From Dastarcus helophoroides (lineage: Eukaryota; Arthropoda; Insecta; Coleoptera; Bothrideridae), in NCBI GenBank assembly GCA_028583605.1, contig CM053336.1, positions 21,189,004 through 21,253,003 on the forward strand: a stretch of DNA of 64,000 nucleotides. Direction: 5' to 3'. The stretch's first letter is position 1, and each line of letters starts with the position of its first letter. The notes below the pieces were generated by a model. The model had not been told where the DNA came from, searched no databases, and worked only from the letters and a program-made list of their open reading frames with translations. The position numbers and the translations under genes are program-made. Below are positions 10,651 through 22,747 of the stretch, piece after piece.

Positions 10651-13194
10651 TTTGAAAAATTCGAACATTTGAAAAAGGCCGGAATTTTCCACAAAATGGG
10701 AATTAAAATAAAAAGTCGAAAACTTCAAAAAAGGGCAAATTTAAGAAAAGGTTAAAATTTTCAATAAAGAATGTCGAAATTTGTTGACAAGGCAGAAATT
10801 TTTAAAATCGTTCAAATTTTCAAAAGAAGTCAAAATTTTGCAAAAGAAGAAATTTTCAAAAAGAAAAGTTAGACATTTTATAGTCGAAAAATATCAAAAT
10901 TGGGATAAGATTTGAGAATTTTTATCGAATTTATGAAATAATTCGAAATTTTAAAAAAGTTTAAATTTTGAATATCTGGGAAATTTGCGCTCAACTTTTC
11001 AATAAAAACCAACATGTCGAAACCGGAATATTGAAAACAAGTGAAAATTATCAGATAGATCGAAGTTTTCAAAAGTCGAAATATTGAGAAGTTAAAATTT
11101 TGGAAAAAGTTTAAATTTTTGGTAGTTAAAATTTTGAATCAAAGTGGAACATTTTTTTAAAAATGTTGAAATTTTAGGTCAAAAAATTAAAATTTAAAAA
11201 AAATGCCAAACATTCCATAAAATTTCAAAATTTTCAAAAAAAAAAAACGAAATTTTGAAAGAATCTTGAAAACCAAGAAGTAGCGAAATTTTCAACAACA
11301 AAAAAAATCAAAAAATAATCGAAACTTTGCAAAAAAGTCGAAATTTTGAAAAATAGTTGACATTTAAATATAAACCAATCGAAATTATTAAGAATCAAAA
11401 TTTTCAATAAAAAAATTATAATAAAATTAATTAAAATGAAATGTTTTAAAAACGTCAATTCTGGAAAGTCAAAATTTTCAAAAAAGTGTCAATCTTGAAA
11501 AAGAGATTACAAAAATGGAAATTTTGGGAAAAGGTTGAAATTTGGAAACATTCTAATTTTTCAAAAAAGACAAAATTTTTAAAAAGATTGAAATTTTGAA
11601 GTGAATATTTCAAGAAAGTACAAATTTCTACAAAAGCTGTCATTTCTAAAAAAAATGACATTTCTAAAAATATAGTCAAAATTTTGGGAAAAAGTTCTAA
11701 ATTGTAGAAAAAACCAAATTTCTAAAAAAGTCGAAATTTTCAACATAATCTTAGAATATAAAACCTCAACATAATAATTAAATATTTAAAAAAGTCATAA
11801 TTCTAAAAAGAAAAGTCGACATTACGAGAAAAATTTAAAATGTTAAAAAAAGAAAGTTTTGAAAAGTTATTAAGTTGAAATGTCCAAATTGTCAAAAAAG
11901 TTCAAATTTTCAATAATAAATCTAAATTTAAAATATCGAATTTTAAAAATAAATTTAAATTTTAAACAAAAGTAAAACTTTTCAAAAAAATTTAAAAATA
12001 ATGAAGATGGTCGAAATTTAGAGAAAAAATTTGAAATTTTGAGAAAAAAACTGAAATTTTGAGAAAAAGTCCAAATTTCGACAAAAGTCTAATTTTTCGA
12101 AAAAAAGCCCACTTTTCAAAAAAGTTGGAAATTTGAAATCAAAATGTTCAAAAAAATTTAAAATTTCAGAAAAAGTTGAATTTTCGAAAAACTTAGACAT
12201 TTTCAAAAGGCGGTCAAAATGTCACGACAAAAAACTAGATTTTAGAAAAATCAAATTTTTAAAAAAGTCAAAATTTCCAGTAAAAGTCATGGAGAAATTG
12301 CCAAAATTTTGAGACAGTCGACATTTTTAAGTCATAATTTAAAAAAAAAAATCGAAATTTTCAATAAAAAGTCGACGTTACCTACAAAGGTACCATGTTA
12401 AATGTAAACTATTTTTCAAAATTTCGACTTTTTTGCAAAGTTTCGATTATTTTTTGATTTTTTGTTGTTGAAAATTTCGCTACTTCTTGGTTTTCAAAAT
12501 TCTTTCAAAATTTCGATTTTTTTGAAAACTTAAAAAATGTCAACTATCCCATAAAATTTTAAAATTTTCAAAAAAATCGAAATTTTGAAATAATTTTGAA
12601 AACCAAGAAGTAGCGAAATTTTCAACAAAAAAAATCAAAAAATAATCGAAACTTTGCAAAAAAAATCGAAATTTTGAAAAATAGTTAACGTTTAAATAAA
12701 AACCAGTTGAAATTATTAAGAATCAAAATTTTCAATAAAAAAATTATAATAAAATTAATTAAAATGAAATTTTTTAAAAACGTCGAAAATTTAAAAAGTC
12801 CAAAAGTCCAGTTTTGAAAAAAATTACGGTTTCAGAAAAAGTAAAAATTTTCAAATGGTACAAATTAAAAAATGTAATTAAAAAAAATAACAAAAAAAAA
12901 CAACACCAAAAAGTCGAAATATTTACGCAAATACGGAAATTTTTGAAAGAGTATTGACAGTTTTTCAGAGAAGTTAATACTTAAAAATAAAATAAGGTTG
13001 AGAATTCAAGAAAAAATCTAAAATTTGCAATACAGTCGAAATTTGGAAAAAAATCCAACGTTTCAAAAAATTGCGACATTATCAAAAAATTTGATTGCCA
13101 AATTTTCAAAGAATTCTAAAATTTTCGAAAAGTAACGTTTTAAAAATGTCGAAATTTTTAGTTGAAATCTTAAAAAGTTTAAAACGTTAGACAT
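10651..13194. repeat. satellite block with a dispersed 230-bp duplication and a local inverted repeat
   Basis: A segment containing gaaaaccaagaagtagcgaa and attattaagaatcaaaatttt occurs at about 11222-11445 and again, directly, at about 12545-12785. A third, inverted partial copy at 12399-12515 (ttcgctacttcttggttttc) faces the second one at 12577-12697. Together they form a hairpin-capable palindrome with a spacer of about 60 bp. No genes are visible. Confidence 0.75.
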
Positions 13195-13236
13195 TGCCAC
13201 AGCACCCCCATTAGTTTTGGCTACGAGCCGCCACTG
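13195..13236. mobile_element. hAT-like right terminus
   Basis: The satellite stops at about 13195. The sequence then runs into ggctacgagccgccactg, ending in GCCACTG like the right end of CAGTGGC-type hAT elements. The next bases are ctagaaag. No left partner with a matching target duplication was located. Confidence 0.35.
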
Positions 13237-13387
13237 CTAGAAAGTCGAAATAAAAATCGCAATAAAATATTGGAGACTTTCAAAATATTTCGTAAAGCAG
13301 GTTTTCTGGGGTTTAAATTTAACATTTTAAAAAAATGGGATATTTTAAGATGAATTTTGGCGTGTTGGCATGCTGGCAACTTGACAT

Positions 13388-13438
13388 TAGCATGTTGGTG
13401 ATGCGAAACCATAAGATTACTCAAAATCACTCAGCGAG
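13388..13438. repeat. dispersed repeat also present at 35508-35567
   Basis: The string agcatgttggtga.gcgaaac.ataag, followed by tcaaaatcact.agcg, is shared with 35508-35567. A related tail (tatcaaaaatcgctcaacacg) occurs near 14268. The parent element is unknown. Confidence 0.5.
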
Positions 13439-13439
13439 G

Positions 13440-13984
13440 TTCACAGCAAAAAAATGAATATTGTATTTTGTTGGGGCTAAAAATAAAGCTTACAAATTTT
13501 AAGTTTTCACTAATTTCACTGCGTTTTATTTATTTTTTACGTTTTCGTTTGTACCTAAAAATGACATCGCCAAATGTATGTAAATATTTCTTACATGAGA
13601 AATGATATTTAGTTCAAGGTCACTTGAGGGTATCGTTTTACGGAAAGAAGCTCTGGAACGTAATATGGAATATGGAACAGTACAGTTACTATACTTACTC
13701 GACCATGAATCTGTTCCATTACCTTTCCGCATGATAAATTCTGCGGTTATTACGAACTGATAATTGCGTTAGCGTAAGCACTCATTACGTACCATTGCAT
13801 GCCACCGATATACCGATAATGCAGATTTTTCCCACATAATATGCACAGTACATGTGCAATTAGAGGATTTGATCCCTGGATCCTGACTTTCGGGATCCTG
13901 GGATCCCGACCGCTTTTCAGTCTCGAAATTGTCGGGATTAAATTTTTCTGATCCAGGGATTTTCGGTCATTTAAAAAAAATGTA
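13440..13984. other. unassigned unique region with GGGATCC-rich segment
   Basis: Non-satellite DNA. At 13860-13970 there is a cluster of overlapping ggatcc / gggatcc / tcgggatt words in both orientations. It resembles the short subterminal repeats of hAT-type ends, but no terminal repeat pair could be assigned. A 68-residue minus-strand frame (13526-13732) has ordinary composition but no recognised domain. Confidence 0.3.
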
Positions 13985-13999
13985 AAATAGACTGCACAT

Positions 14000-14128
14000 A
14001 GTGAAACGTTCAGAGCATAATGTGAGCATGTAATATTTGGGAAAAATTTCGTTTGGTAACGAATTCCATATCTTGGAAGTTCTGTAGAAAAAAAAAATTT
14101 CGTAAACAGAAGTCCTTACTGTGTCAAG
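14000..14128 (-). pseudogene. 3' fragment of non-LTR retrotransposon reverse transcriptase
   Basis: Translated on the minus strand, the fragment reads RTSVY, then FFYRTSKIWNSLPNEIFPKYY. This matches the C-terminal tail of arthropod non-LTR retrotransposon ORF2 proteins, where an FFYR..RLWNSLP block closes the protein. A closely related copy on the plus strand at about 25066-25247 belongs to the same family. The catalytic reverse transcriptase domain is absent. Confidence 0.6.
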
Positions 14129-14384
14129 CTGGATCGCACAGGAATTTGCTGTCTCCGACTGTCTTGTATACTTTAAAAATATTACCCTTGGAGGGATCAA
14201 TCCTATTAGTTATCACAAATTACAGTGGTGTAGCTAGGGACCAAATAAATGCAAGGAACTTTTCTTCCTATCAAAAATCGCTCAACACGCCTAAAGAAGT
14301 TTGACGTTAAAGTAGCGCTTAACCTAAGAATTTGGAGATTAATATTGTAGCAAAATATAGTTATAAAATTTGTATTAGTGATTG

Positions 14385-14633
14385 TGTAAGAAATTCTCTA
14401 GAAACATTTGATAATGGGAAGCGGCCGCTAGAATGAATCATACGGCAGATAAGCGCTCCAGACGTTTTTGCAAGCGATAATCTTATTTGTACGGAGACCC
14501 GTCTAGAAAAACGGAAGGGTATAAATACGCAGTCGTTTTTTTCCCAGGAGTCAGTTGGTCAGTTAGTTAGTCAGATAGTTAAGTGAATTATATTTGTAGT
14601 GTTCCGAAATAAGTTTGAAATAAAGCGGTTACA
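14385..14633 (+). mobile_element. probable solo LTR, Ty3/gypsy-like
   Basis: The segment starts TGTAAG and ends GGTTACA, so its termini are inverted (TGTAA...TTACA). It contains a TATA-like tataaata at 14520-14527, an initiator-like cluster of tcagttagt repeats about 35 bp later, and an aataaa at 14619-14624 just before its end. That is a plausible U3-R-U5 order. The flanks (attg before, atgc after) do not match, so a target duplication cannot be shown. The boundaries are therefore inferred from the termini alone. Confidence 0.45.
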
Positions 14634-14940
14634 ATGCACGAAGTTTTAATTTTCGAACCGATAACAGACAACAATATCTAAATTTTGAAGATACACATTA
14701 GTATCGTTTTTGCTATTTCATTTTGAATTTAACCAGTTCTATTTTTAGAATTGGTTGCTAAATTTAATTCGCACCTTTACATTTATTTGTTCGGTTTATA
14801 TTCAATGTAGCATTGACGTGATACTTTCTTAAAAAATAATTAGTATGTCTCGGGTAATTCACGTTTCTTTTTCAAAAAAACTCCTTTTAATTTTAACCTT
14901 GAGAGTTATTACTTCAGTTACCTTTTTCGAAGTTTAATTT
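14634..14940. other. unassigned AT-rich intergenic or intronic DNA
   Basis: Nothing recognisable here: no open frame, no terminal repeats and only sparse satellite-like words near the end. The satellite resumes at about 14940 in minus orientation. Confidence 0.3.
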
Positions 14941-17900
14941 CATTAATATGTTTCGAATTCTCCTTTTCAATTTCGACTCTTTTTCTGAAATTTTTTAGTT
15001 CACTCGGAAATTATATCTTTCTAAAATTTAAATTTTAAAATCGAAACATTTCGGTTAAAACTCAAATTTGTTTTCTGATTTCTAGTTTGTCTTAAAAATT
15101 CCCTTTTTTTTGTTTGTCTTTGGAAAGTTCCACTTTTTTTTCGAAATCTGGTAATATTGACCATTTTTTCTTAAAGTTTCAATGTTCTGATTTTTTTTTT
15201 CAAAATCTCCAACCACTCGCTTCTCAGAAGCTTAAAAATTTGACTATTGCGTGCAATTATGACTTTCTTCTCGAACTATTTAAATTTTGAATATATCGAT
15301 CTTCAAAGCGCGAAATTTTTATCCTTTGTCGAAATTTGTCACGTTGAACTATTTTCGGAATACGCAAATTTGGACTATTTTCTTCTTAAAGGTTCCAAAT
15401 TCTGGGTTTTTATGTTTTTTTCTCGACTTTCCAAAATCTCGACTTTTTATCGAAATATAACAAACACATTCTCGAAATACAACCTTTTAAAACTTGCCTA
15501 TTTCTCGCAATTTTCATTTTATTCTCAATTTTTTTTTATTTACTAAAGTTTCGAATTTGCCGTTCTCGAAATTCCACTTTTTTTCAAAATATTGAAATTT
15601 TCATTTATTTCTCGAAACTATTATCAAAATTTCTACTTTTATCTTGAAAGTTCGAACTCGTTTCTACAAATCTCGAAATTTTTAGTTTCTTCTCAGAAGC
15701 TCAAAATTTTGACATGTTCCGAATATTGAAATCCTCAATACACTCACGATGGTAAGAATATGAAATTTTGGGAAAAGCAGCGAAATAGACGGGGAACTTA
15801 AAATTGTAACATAAAATTTCCTGGAAATGGTCGAAATTTTGAGATAACATTAAAAGTTCAGAAAAAACCGACAATTGTATAGCAAACACTTTTATTTCAA
15901 ATTCCGAAAAAACAAATGCATGGGCATTTTGAGACTGCATTCGGTCAACAAGTCAACAATTCTATTAAAAAAAACAATAATATAATTTTGTGTTCATCTA
16001 AATTTTAGGGAAAAATGTAAAATTTGAAATTTTTACTAGAAAAAGACCAAAACGCTGATCGAAAGCTTGAAAGAAAAAATATCCTAATTTCAAAATTCAT
16101 AAAAGGAATTTTACAAAAAGAATATGTTTGAGTATAAACTTGAAATTATGAGGAAAAGTTTAAAAAAGTCGAAATTTTAAACGATCAAAATTTTAGAATA
16201 AAATTTTTGGAAAATCGAAAATGTAAAGAAACAGTAATTTTTTTAAATCCGAGGTTTTTAAAAATCTGTCAATATTTTTAAAAATTTTTGATTTGGATAA
16301 ATGCCGAGATTTATACAAAAACGAAATTTATAAAAAATCAAAATTTATAAAAAATCGAATTTTTTTTAAAAAAGTGAAAATTTTGAAAAATTGTTGCAAT
16401 TTAAAAAAAGAGGAAAATTATAAAAAATATTCAAATTTTTTACAAAAAATTTCAATTTTTAGAAAATTTATTTAGAAATTTACTGGCCAAAATTTTCATA
16501 ACAAGAAAATTTTAAAATTTTAAAAGGGTTGAAATTAGAAAGGAACTGAAACTTCTGAGAAAGGCAAACTTTCCAAAAATATCGAAATTTGGAAAGAAAG
16601 TTGAAATTTTGAAAAGAACTTAAAATTTAAAAAATGTGGAAAATTATAGAGAATTCAAAAAAAAATTACACTTTTTATGTTTATATTAAATGTTCGACAA
16701 TTTTAAGAGGGTGAAATTAAAAAAAAATTAAAATAATGCTAAAAGTCAAACTTTTCATAAATATCGAAATTTAGAACGAAACCAAAATTGGATGAAGGTG
16801 AAATTAAATAAAAAAGGTTCAAAAACTAGAAATTTTCAAAAAAGTAGGATTTTTTTAAGAAACTGGAAATTTTGGAAAAAGTCCAAATTATCAAAAATTT
16901 AAAATTTTCAAAAAAAATCTAAATTGTTAAAAGTCGAAATTTTTCGAAATTTTTTTAAAGGGCTTTATTTTGAAAAATAGTCGAAAATTTGGATTAAAGA
17001 CAAATTTCAAAAAAGTTGGAATGTTGAAGTACTAGTAATTTTTAAAAAAATAGACCCTTTTAAAATTTTGTAAGTCAAGGTTTAAAATATCGAAAAGTTG
17101 AAGAACGGCAACATTTTAAAAAAAATCCGATTTTTTAAAAATATGGACATTTTGAATGAATGCCGAAAAATCGAAATTTTTTAAAAAAAAGTAGAAATTT
17201 CGAAGCAAGTTGAAATTGTGAAAGGTAGTTAAAATTGAAAAAAATGTGGAAAATTAAAAACGATTAAAAAAATACACTTTTTAGAAGATATTTGAAAATT
17301 TTAAAAGGGGTAGAAATTAAAAATAATTAAAAGAAAGGAAAAAGTCAAAAATTTCATAAATATCGAAATTTAGAAAGAAACCAAAATTTTGAGGTGAAAT
17401 AAAAAAAAGCATTCAAAAACTGGAAATTTGAAAAAAGTAGGAATTGTTTTAAGATCTAGAATTTTTGGAAAAAATGTCAAAATTATCAAAAATTCAAAAT
17501 TTTCAAAAAAATTAAATTGTAAAAAGGCGAAATTTTGACAAAGTTCGAAATTTTTTAAAAAACTTTATTTTAAAAAATATTCGAAAATTTTGAAAGAAGG
17601 GAAATTTTAAAAAATGTGATTTTAAAAAATCCAAAATTTTCAAAAAAAAAACTGAGTGTTGAAGCACTACTAATTAAAAAAATAGGCTTTTTCGAAAAAG
17701 TTAAAATTTTGTAAAAGTCGAGGTTTAAAAAGTCGAAAATTTGAAGAAGCGGCAATTTTTTTTAAAAAATCCGTTTTTTTTAAATATGGACATTTTGAAT
17801 AAATGCTGAAAAATCGAAATTTTTTACAAAAAGTAGAAATTTGGATGAAAGTTAAAATTTTGAAAAGTAGTTACAATTGAAAAAAATGTGGAGAATTATA

Positions 17901-18655
17901 AAGAATTAAACAATTACACTTTTTAGAACCAATTGGAAAATTTTCAAAAAAAACGTCGAAAAGTACTGATAATTTCAAAAAAATCGACTTTTTCGAAAAG
18001 ATTAAAATTTTGTAAAAGTGAAGGTTTAAAAAATCGAAAATTTGAAGTTACGACAGCATTTAAAAAACTCCGATCTTTTAAAAAATATGGACATTTTGAA
18101 TAAATGCCTCAAAATCGAAATTTTTTAAAAAAACTAGAAATTTCGAAGGAAGTTGAAATTTTGAAATGTAGTTACAATTGAAAAAAATGTTGAAAAGAAT
18201 TAAAAAAAACACTCTTTGGAAAATTTTTGAAAACTTTTAAAAGGAATGAAATTAAAAATAATTAAAACAACGGAAAAAGTCAAAAATTTTATAAATATCG
18301 AAATTTAGAACGAAACCAGAATTTGGAGGTGAAATAAAAAAAAAAGGTTGAAAAACTGGAAAGTTTCAAACAATTAGGAATTTTTTAAGAAACTGGAAAT
18401 TTTGGAAAAAATGTCGAAATTGTCAAAAATTCGAAATTCTTAAAAATATCTAAATTGTAAAAATTTAAAAAAAAGTTAGAAATTTTTTAATTTAAAATTT
18501 GAAAAATAGTCGAACATTTTTAAAAAAGAGAAATTAAAAAAATTTGATTTTAAAAAGTCCGAAATTTTCAAATACAATTCGGAATATTGAAGTACCCGTA
18601 ATTTAAAAAAATTGACATTTTCGAAAAAGTTGAAATTTTCTAAAAGTTATTCTCT
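14940..18655. repeat. satellite block with orientation switch and units of about 610-645 bp
   Basis: Minus orientation (tcgaaattttt / aaaatctcgac) runs to about 15720 and plus orientation to about 18655. Within the plus part a unit recurs with the landmark gaaaaaaatgtgga followed by a cactttttagaa word near 16666, 17274 and 17917, and in degenerate form near 18200. Adjacent shared segments include gacattttgaataaatgc and agtcaaa.attt.ataaatatcg. Open frames here are low-complexity only. Confidence 0.7.
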
Positions 18656-19980
18656 TTTCTTTCGAAATTATTTTAACAATTTTCTCAAAAATCGAATTTA
18701 TCTGAAAAATTGAATTTTTTTTAAATCGTCTTATTCTCGAAATTTTAAATTTCTTCTTAAAATTTAAATTTCTCTGGAAAATTTTTTGTCGAAATTTCGA
18801 GCTTTTCTTACAATTGTGACTTCTTCCTTGAAATTTGTCCTAAAATTTGACTTTTTTCTTCTTCTCTGAAGAACTTCAACTTTTCTAGAAGTTCGACAAT
18901 CTTTTTAAAGCTTCCAGTTTATTTTTACAACTTTTCTTTTTGAAATTTTATAGTTTTTCAAAATATTCAAATTTCTCTCAAAATTTCAGGTTTTTAATTT
19001 GTTTTGCGTTTCAATCTACTCTCGAAATTCAACGTTTTTTTTTTCTAAAATTTTATCTTTCTTTAAGAACTTTTAATAAATTAATTTTTTCGAAATCTCT
19101 TCAATTTCTTGATTTTTTCGAAATCCCCCTTTCTCAACTCTTTCGAAGTCTTTTTCTTTTTCTCAAGTTTTTCGAAATCTCTTCCTTTTTTTCAAAGTTC
19201 GGCTTTTTTTGAAAATTTCAGTTTTTATTTCGAGCTTTAAAATTTGCTGGTTCTGCAAATTTAGTTTTTTTCTCACAAAAGTAATTCAATGTTTTTTCAG
19301 GAAATGTCAAGGCTATTTATAAATAAAAAAAGTAAAAATCATGAGAAAAATATTTTTTAGAAATTTCGATCCCCAAATTGGTGTTTTTTTAGAAATTTCA
19401 AATGTCATGTGTTTTTTTTTAAATGTTAATTTGTATTAACATTTTGAAAAACTTCCAGCTTCCAGTTCATTTTTACAACTTTTATTTTTGAAATTTTACA
19501 ATTTTTCAAAAAATTTCTCTAAAAATTTCAAGTTTTTAATTTGTTCTGCGTTGCAATCTATTGTCGAAACTCGACGCTTTTTTTTCTAAAATTTTACCTT
19601 TTTTTGAGAACTTTTAATAAATTCATGTTTTCGAAATCTCTTCATTTTCTTGATTTTTTCGAAATCCCCTTTTCTCAACTCTTTGAAAGTCTTTTTCTTT
19701 TTCTCAAATTTTTCGAAATCTCTTCCTTTTTCTCAAAGTTCGGCTTTTTTTGGAAATTTCAGTTTTTATTTCGAACGTTGATATTTGCTGTTTCTGTAAA
19801 TTTAAATTTTTTCTCACAAAAGTAATTCAGCGTTTTTTTCAGGAAATGTCATGACTACAAATAAAAAAGTTCAAATCATGAGAAAAATATTTTTTAGAAA
19901 TTTCGATCCCCAAATTGGTGTTTTTCTAGAAATGTCAAGTTTCATGTGTTTTTTTTTTTCAAAATGCTAAGTTGTTCTTC
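18656..19980. repeat. satellite, minus orientation, copies 1 and 2 of a unit of about 548 bp
   Basis: The landmark cttccagtt lies at 18911 and 19459. Each is followed by tttttacaacttt, tttttaatttgtt.tgcgtt and tctcaactctttcgaag-type segments, and by a closing aatcatgagaaaaatattttttag. Similar 90-residue Phe/Leu/Ser-rich open frames appear in each copy because the DNA unit is repeated. They lack any domain. Confidence 0.75.
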
Positions 19981-19984
19981 ATGG

Positions 19985-20200
19985 TGAACTCTTATTGACC
20001 GGAAATATTATGTTTATTAATTTTATTTAACCTCTTATTTTGTCAACTGTCATGAGGTGACGTTTTAAATAAATTCAAATATCACGTAGTCATATTTCAA
20101 AAACTGTTTAGAATATTGTCAACAAACAATAAAAATTTAAATATTTCCAAACTGGGCCGAAGAAATGTTAAATAAAATTAATAAACAAAATGTTAATTTG
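19985..20200. mobile_element. core-deleted copy of the 6766-7428 inverted-repeat element
   Basis: Starts with ctcttattgaccggaaatattatg, as at about 6763. It then jumps directly to ctgtcatgaggtgacg and runs through ctgtttagaatattgtcaac and caaactgggccgaag. Relative to the copy at 6766-7428 the middle, including the hammerhead motif, is missing. It separates the second and third copies of the local satellite unit. Confidence 0.7.
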
Positions 20201-20764
20201 TATTAACATTTTGAAAAACTTCGACTTTTGGAAAGTTCGACAATTTTTTTAAGCTTCCAGTTCATTTTTACAACTTTTCTTTTTGAAATTTTACAATTTT
20301 TTAAAAAATTTCTCTAAAAATTTAAAGTTTTTAATTTGTTCTGCGTTTCAATCTATTGTCCAAATTCGACGCTTTTTTTTCTAAAATTTTGCCTTTTTTT
20401 GAGAACTTGATAAATTCATTTTATCAAAATCTCTTCATTTTCTCGATATTTTCGAAATCCCATTTTCTCAACTCTTTCGAAGTCTTTTTCTTTTTCTCAA
20501 GTTTTTGGAAATCTCTTCCTTTTTCTCAAAGTTCGGCTTTTTTTTTTGGAAATTTCAGCTTTTATTTCGAACTTTGTTATTTGCTGTTTCTGAAAATTTA
20601 GATTTTTTCCTCACAAAAGTAATTCAACGTTTTTTCACGAAATGTCAATCAAGGATGTAAAAAATTTACAAATAAAAAAGTAAAAATCATGAGAAAAATA
20701 TTTTTTAGAAATTTCTACTCCCCAAATTGGTATTTTTTTGGAAATTTCAAATTTCATGTGTTTT
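20201..20764. repeat. third copy of the 548-bp satellite unit
   Basis: The landmark cttccagttc is at 20254. The order of segments is the same as in 18911- and 19459-, closing with aatcatgagaaaaatattttttag near 20688. Compared with the first spacing, the interval is longer by roughly the length of the element inserted at 19985-20200. Confidence 0.7.
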
Positions 20765-21075
20765 TTTTCAACATGTTAATACAAATCAATCAAAAATTTC
20801 GGAAAAAATCTTGACATAAGTTTTTTGTCAACATTTAAGCAAAATATAAAATTCCTAGAAATTTTGGAGATTTCTACTTCTGTAGGTCACACAGGTTTAA
20901 TAAGTAATCAGTTTTCTTCAAAATGTTCATATAAATCAGTCAACAATTTTGGAAAAAATACTTCTTGACATCATAACGTTTTTGTCAACATTTAAGCAAA
21001 ACGTAAAAATTCCTAGAAAAGTATTTTTGGAAATTTCGACCTCTGTAGGTCTCATGTTTAATGAGTACTCATTTT
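20765..21075. repeat. two tandem copies of about 152 bp
   Basis: Both copies contain cttgacat.a..ttttttgtcaacatttaagcaaaa followed by attcctagaaa, a ttctgtaggtc-type word and tttaat.agta. The landmark gtcaacatttaagc occurs twice, near 20827 and 20985. Confidence 0.7.
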
Positions 21076-21119
21076 CCGCGTGTCTGCCCTCTTTAACTTT
21101 TATATAATTATTTTTTTAG

Positions 21120-21196
21120 AGAAATTTAAAGGGCCGCAACTGTCTTTTTAAAAGAGCCGCATGCGGCTCGCTAGCTGCGGTTTGCTGACCCCCGGT
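21120..21196 (+). mobile_element. hAT-like right terminus
   Basis: The segment contains aagggccgcaactg, gagccgcatgcggctcgc and then gcggtttgctgacccccgg. This is characteristic of CAG-NN-GTTGGCAAAC-type hAT ends, where a GCATGCGGCTC palindrome precedes TTTGCTGACCCCTG. The left end is not identified. A related scrap (aagccatatgtggctcgcgagctacgg) lies at about 54421-54447 in another element. Confidence 0.5.
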
Positions 21197-22387
21197 ATAA
21201 GAAATTTTAAGTACGGATTATCCGTGGTTTTAAGATCTTAATGTCAACTGTTGTTAGATCACACTTTATCATTGTACGTGTATGTTTGGTTGCCTACAAT
21301 TGTGATTAGGTTACTGTGTGAATCTTGATACGGATATTTCTCCAAGCGATTCATGCAGGTTAGCTCATTCATTGTTTTACAAGCTTACAGTTTAGTTACG
21401 CATTTTGGTTTTGGTTGTGAGTAATAGAAGATTCTATTTTTTACAACTTTATTAATTTTGTAGCACACTGAGCGTAGTAGGGCGAATCTAGTCATTTGTC
21501 AATGGATTTTCTAAAAAGAGTAATGGTATCGGATTTTCTCAAGTTTAAAGGATCACTTTGGGGAAACATTTTTTTGGGGGATGAATTTTGCTTACAAAAC
21601 AACTTGAAATGGGTTTCTTATGACGTTATACATAATACTAGCTGTTCCTGCGACTTGGTCAGTGAAGTTTCAAACAATTTTACATTCAAATGAAATTAGA
21701 AATTACTTTTCAATACAAATTCTAAGGTGGAAACGTAATATTACTGAAATCGATAATACAGATGCCTACTTTTATGGGAATTGTTCGAGGACCTAAGAAG
21801 AGAGGCCGCTGTTAAAATAAAGATTACAATCTTACCTTTCTCTACGATTGTTTACGTTGTATAAAAATATAAATATGAACGTTATTTAAGCTTTATGGAT
21901 GCAATACTTGGTATAAAAAAATGGCCTACTAACCACTCAGTTTCGTAAGGAATGTTTACCAATTTTCGTCAAAATCACCCGTGATTCAGCCGTGAAAAAG
22001 GGTGACAAACACACTTGTGTTTAAAATGAATCTGGCGTTATTGCTAACTTTCTTATTATTAAAGATACTATTTCGGTTAAATTAATAAAAATGTGTATTT
22101 TTAAAAGCAATCTCTGGTAACAAAATTTTCAAAAAATTCGTTGTTTTTGGAACAAAATGAAAGAGTGTTTATCTCTTCGTTCGCAACCTTTTCACGTCTA
22201 AATTACTGAAGCGATTTCGATGAAAATTGGTGTAGAGGTTCCTCGGAACCCGGGATAGAAAATGGGATACATTTTATCTCGAATTTTTAATTTAAACCTA
22301 AATTGCAATTTTTATGAAATTTCCAAAATCATTAAAAGATCGGTTTGTCACCACGGATAACATTTCAATCGACAACCCTTGTTACAG
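21197..22387 (+). other. intronic sequence upstream of exon A
   Basis: Unique, moderately AT-rich DNA with no satellite and no convincing exon. A 65-residue frame at 21496-21693 has ordinary composition but no recognised domain or splice support. The stretch ends with a pyrimidine-rich acceptor, cccttgttacag, at the border of exon A. Confidence 0.5.
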
Positions 22388-22747
22388 GAACAACTAGGCT
22401 CCCAACCGCTACCGACGATTACCTCCGATGATCTCGACCAGTCGATGCCCAGGCCCCGATCGGGCACATGGGGCTCAAAATCCGACACCAAAAAGAAAGA
22501 AAAGGGCACCAAAGACAAGTCGTCCAAAGATGGCAAAGAGGGGAAAAACAAGGACAGAAAAAAGGACAAAGGTAGCAGGAGCGGCTCGGCTTCCAGATCG
22601 AATTCCGCCGAGAGGAGAAAGAGCGGCGACGACGTCCAAAGCCCCAAAAAGCCCGGCATGTTGGACGCCTTCAGGGCTAGGAGCAACTCGGACGCTAGCA
22701 AAAAGAGAGGGAGCATCTTTATGGCTTCGATGAAGAGCGCCATGTTG
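22388..22747 (+). CDS. internal coding exon A, probable AMPK gamma subunit (SNF4Agamma-like) N-terminal region
   Basis: This 360-bp GC-rich island has one open frame of exactly 120 codons between acceptor ttgttacag and donor ttg|gtaagt, phase 0 at both ends. The peptide starts EQLGSQPLPTITSDD and continues with a Lys/Asp/Ser-rich tract (about residues 30-75). It ends with a basic, Ser-rich segment containing KKPGMLDAFRARSNSDASKK and MKSAML. I recognise this PG(M/I)LDAFR.RS.SDAS-type block as resembling the low-complexity N-terminal extension of insect AMPK gamma subunits. AMPK gamma is the regulatory, nucleotide-sensing subunit of the energy-sensing kinase. That identification is from memory; no CBS domain lies in the window. 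The frame on the opposite strand is a shadow. Coding status is well supported by composition, splice sites and codon integrity. Confidence 0.75.

Noticed and set aside
14381..14637. Target duplication for the TGTAA...TTACA LTR
   Set aside because: Flanks attg and atgc do not match, so only the termini and internal signals support the LTR call.
18940..20601. Three similar 80-94-residue plus-strand open frames that look like a tandem gene family
   Set aside because: They are the translation of a roughly 548-bp satellite unit present three times, consist mostly of Phe/Leu/Ser/Lys, and have no domain, signal or splice support.
22348..22743. 131-residue minus-strand frame opposite exon A
   Set aside because: Shadow of the GC-rich coding exon; the plus strand has exact splice sites and phase-compatible joining to exon B.
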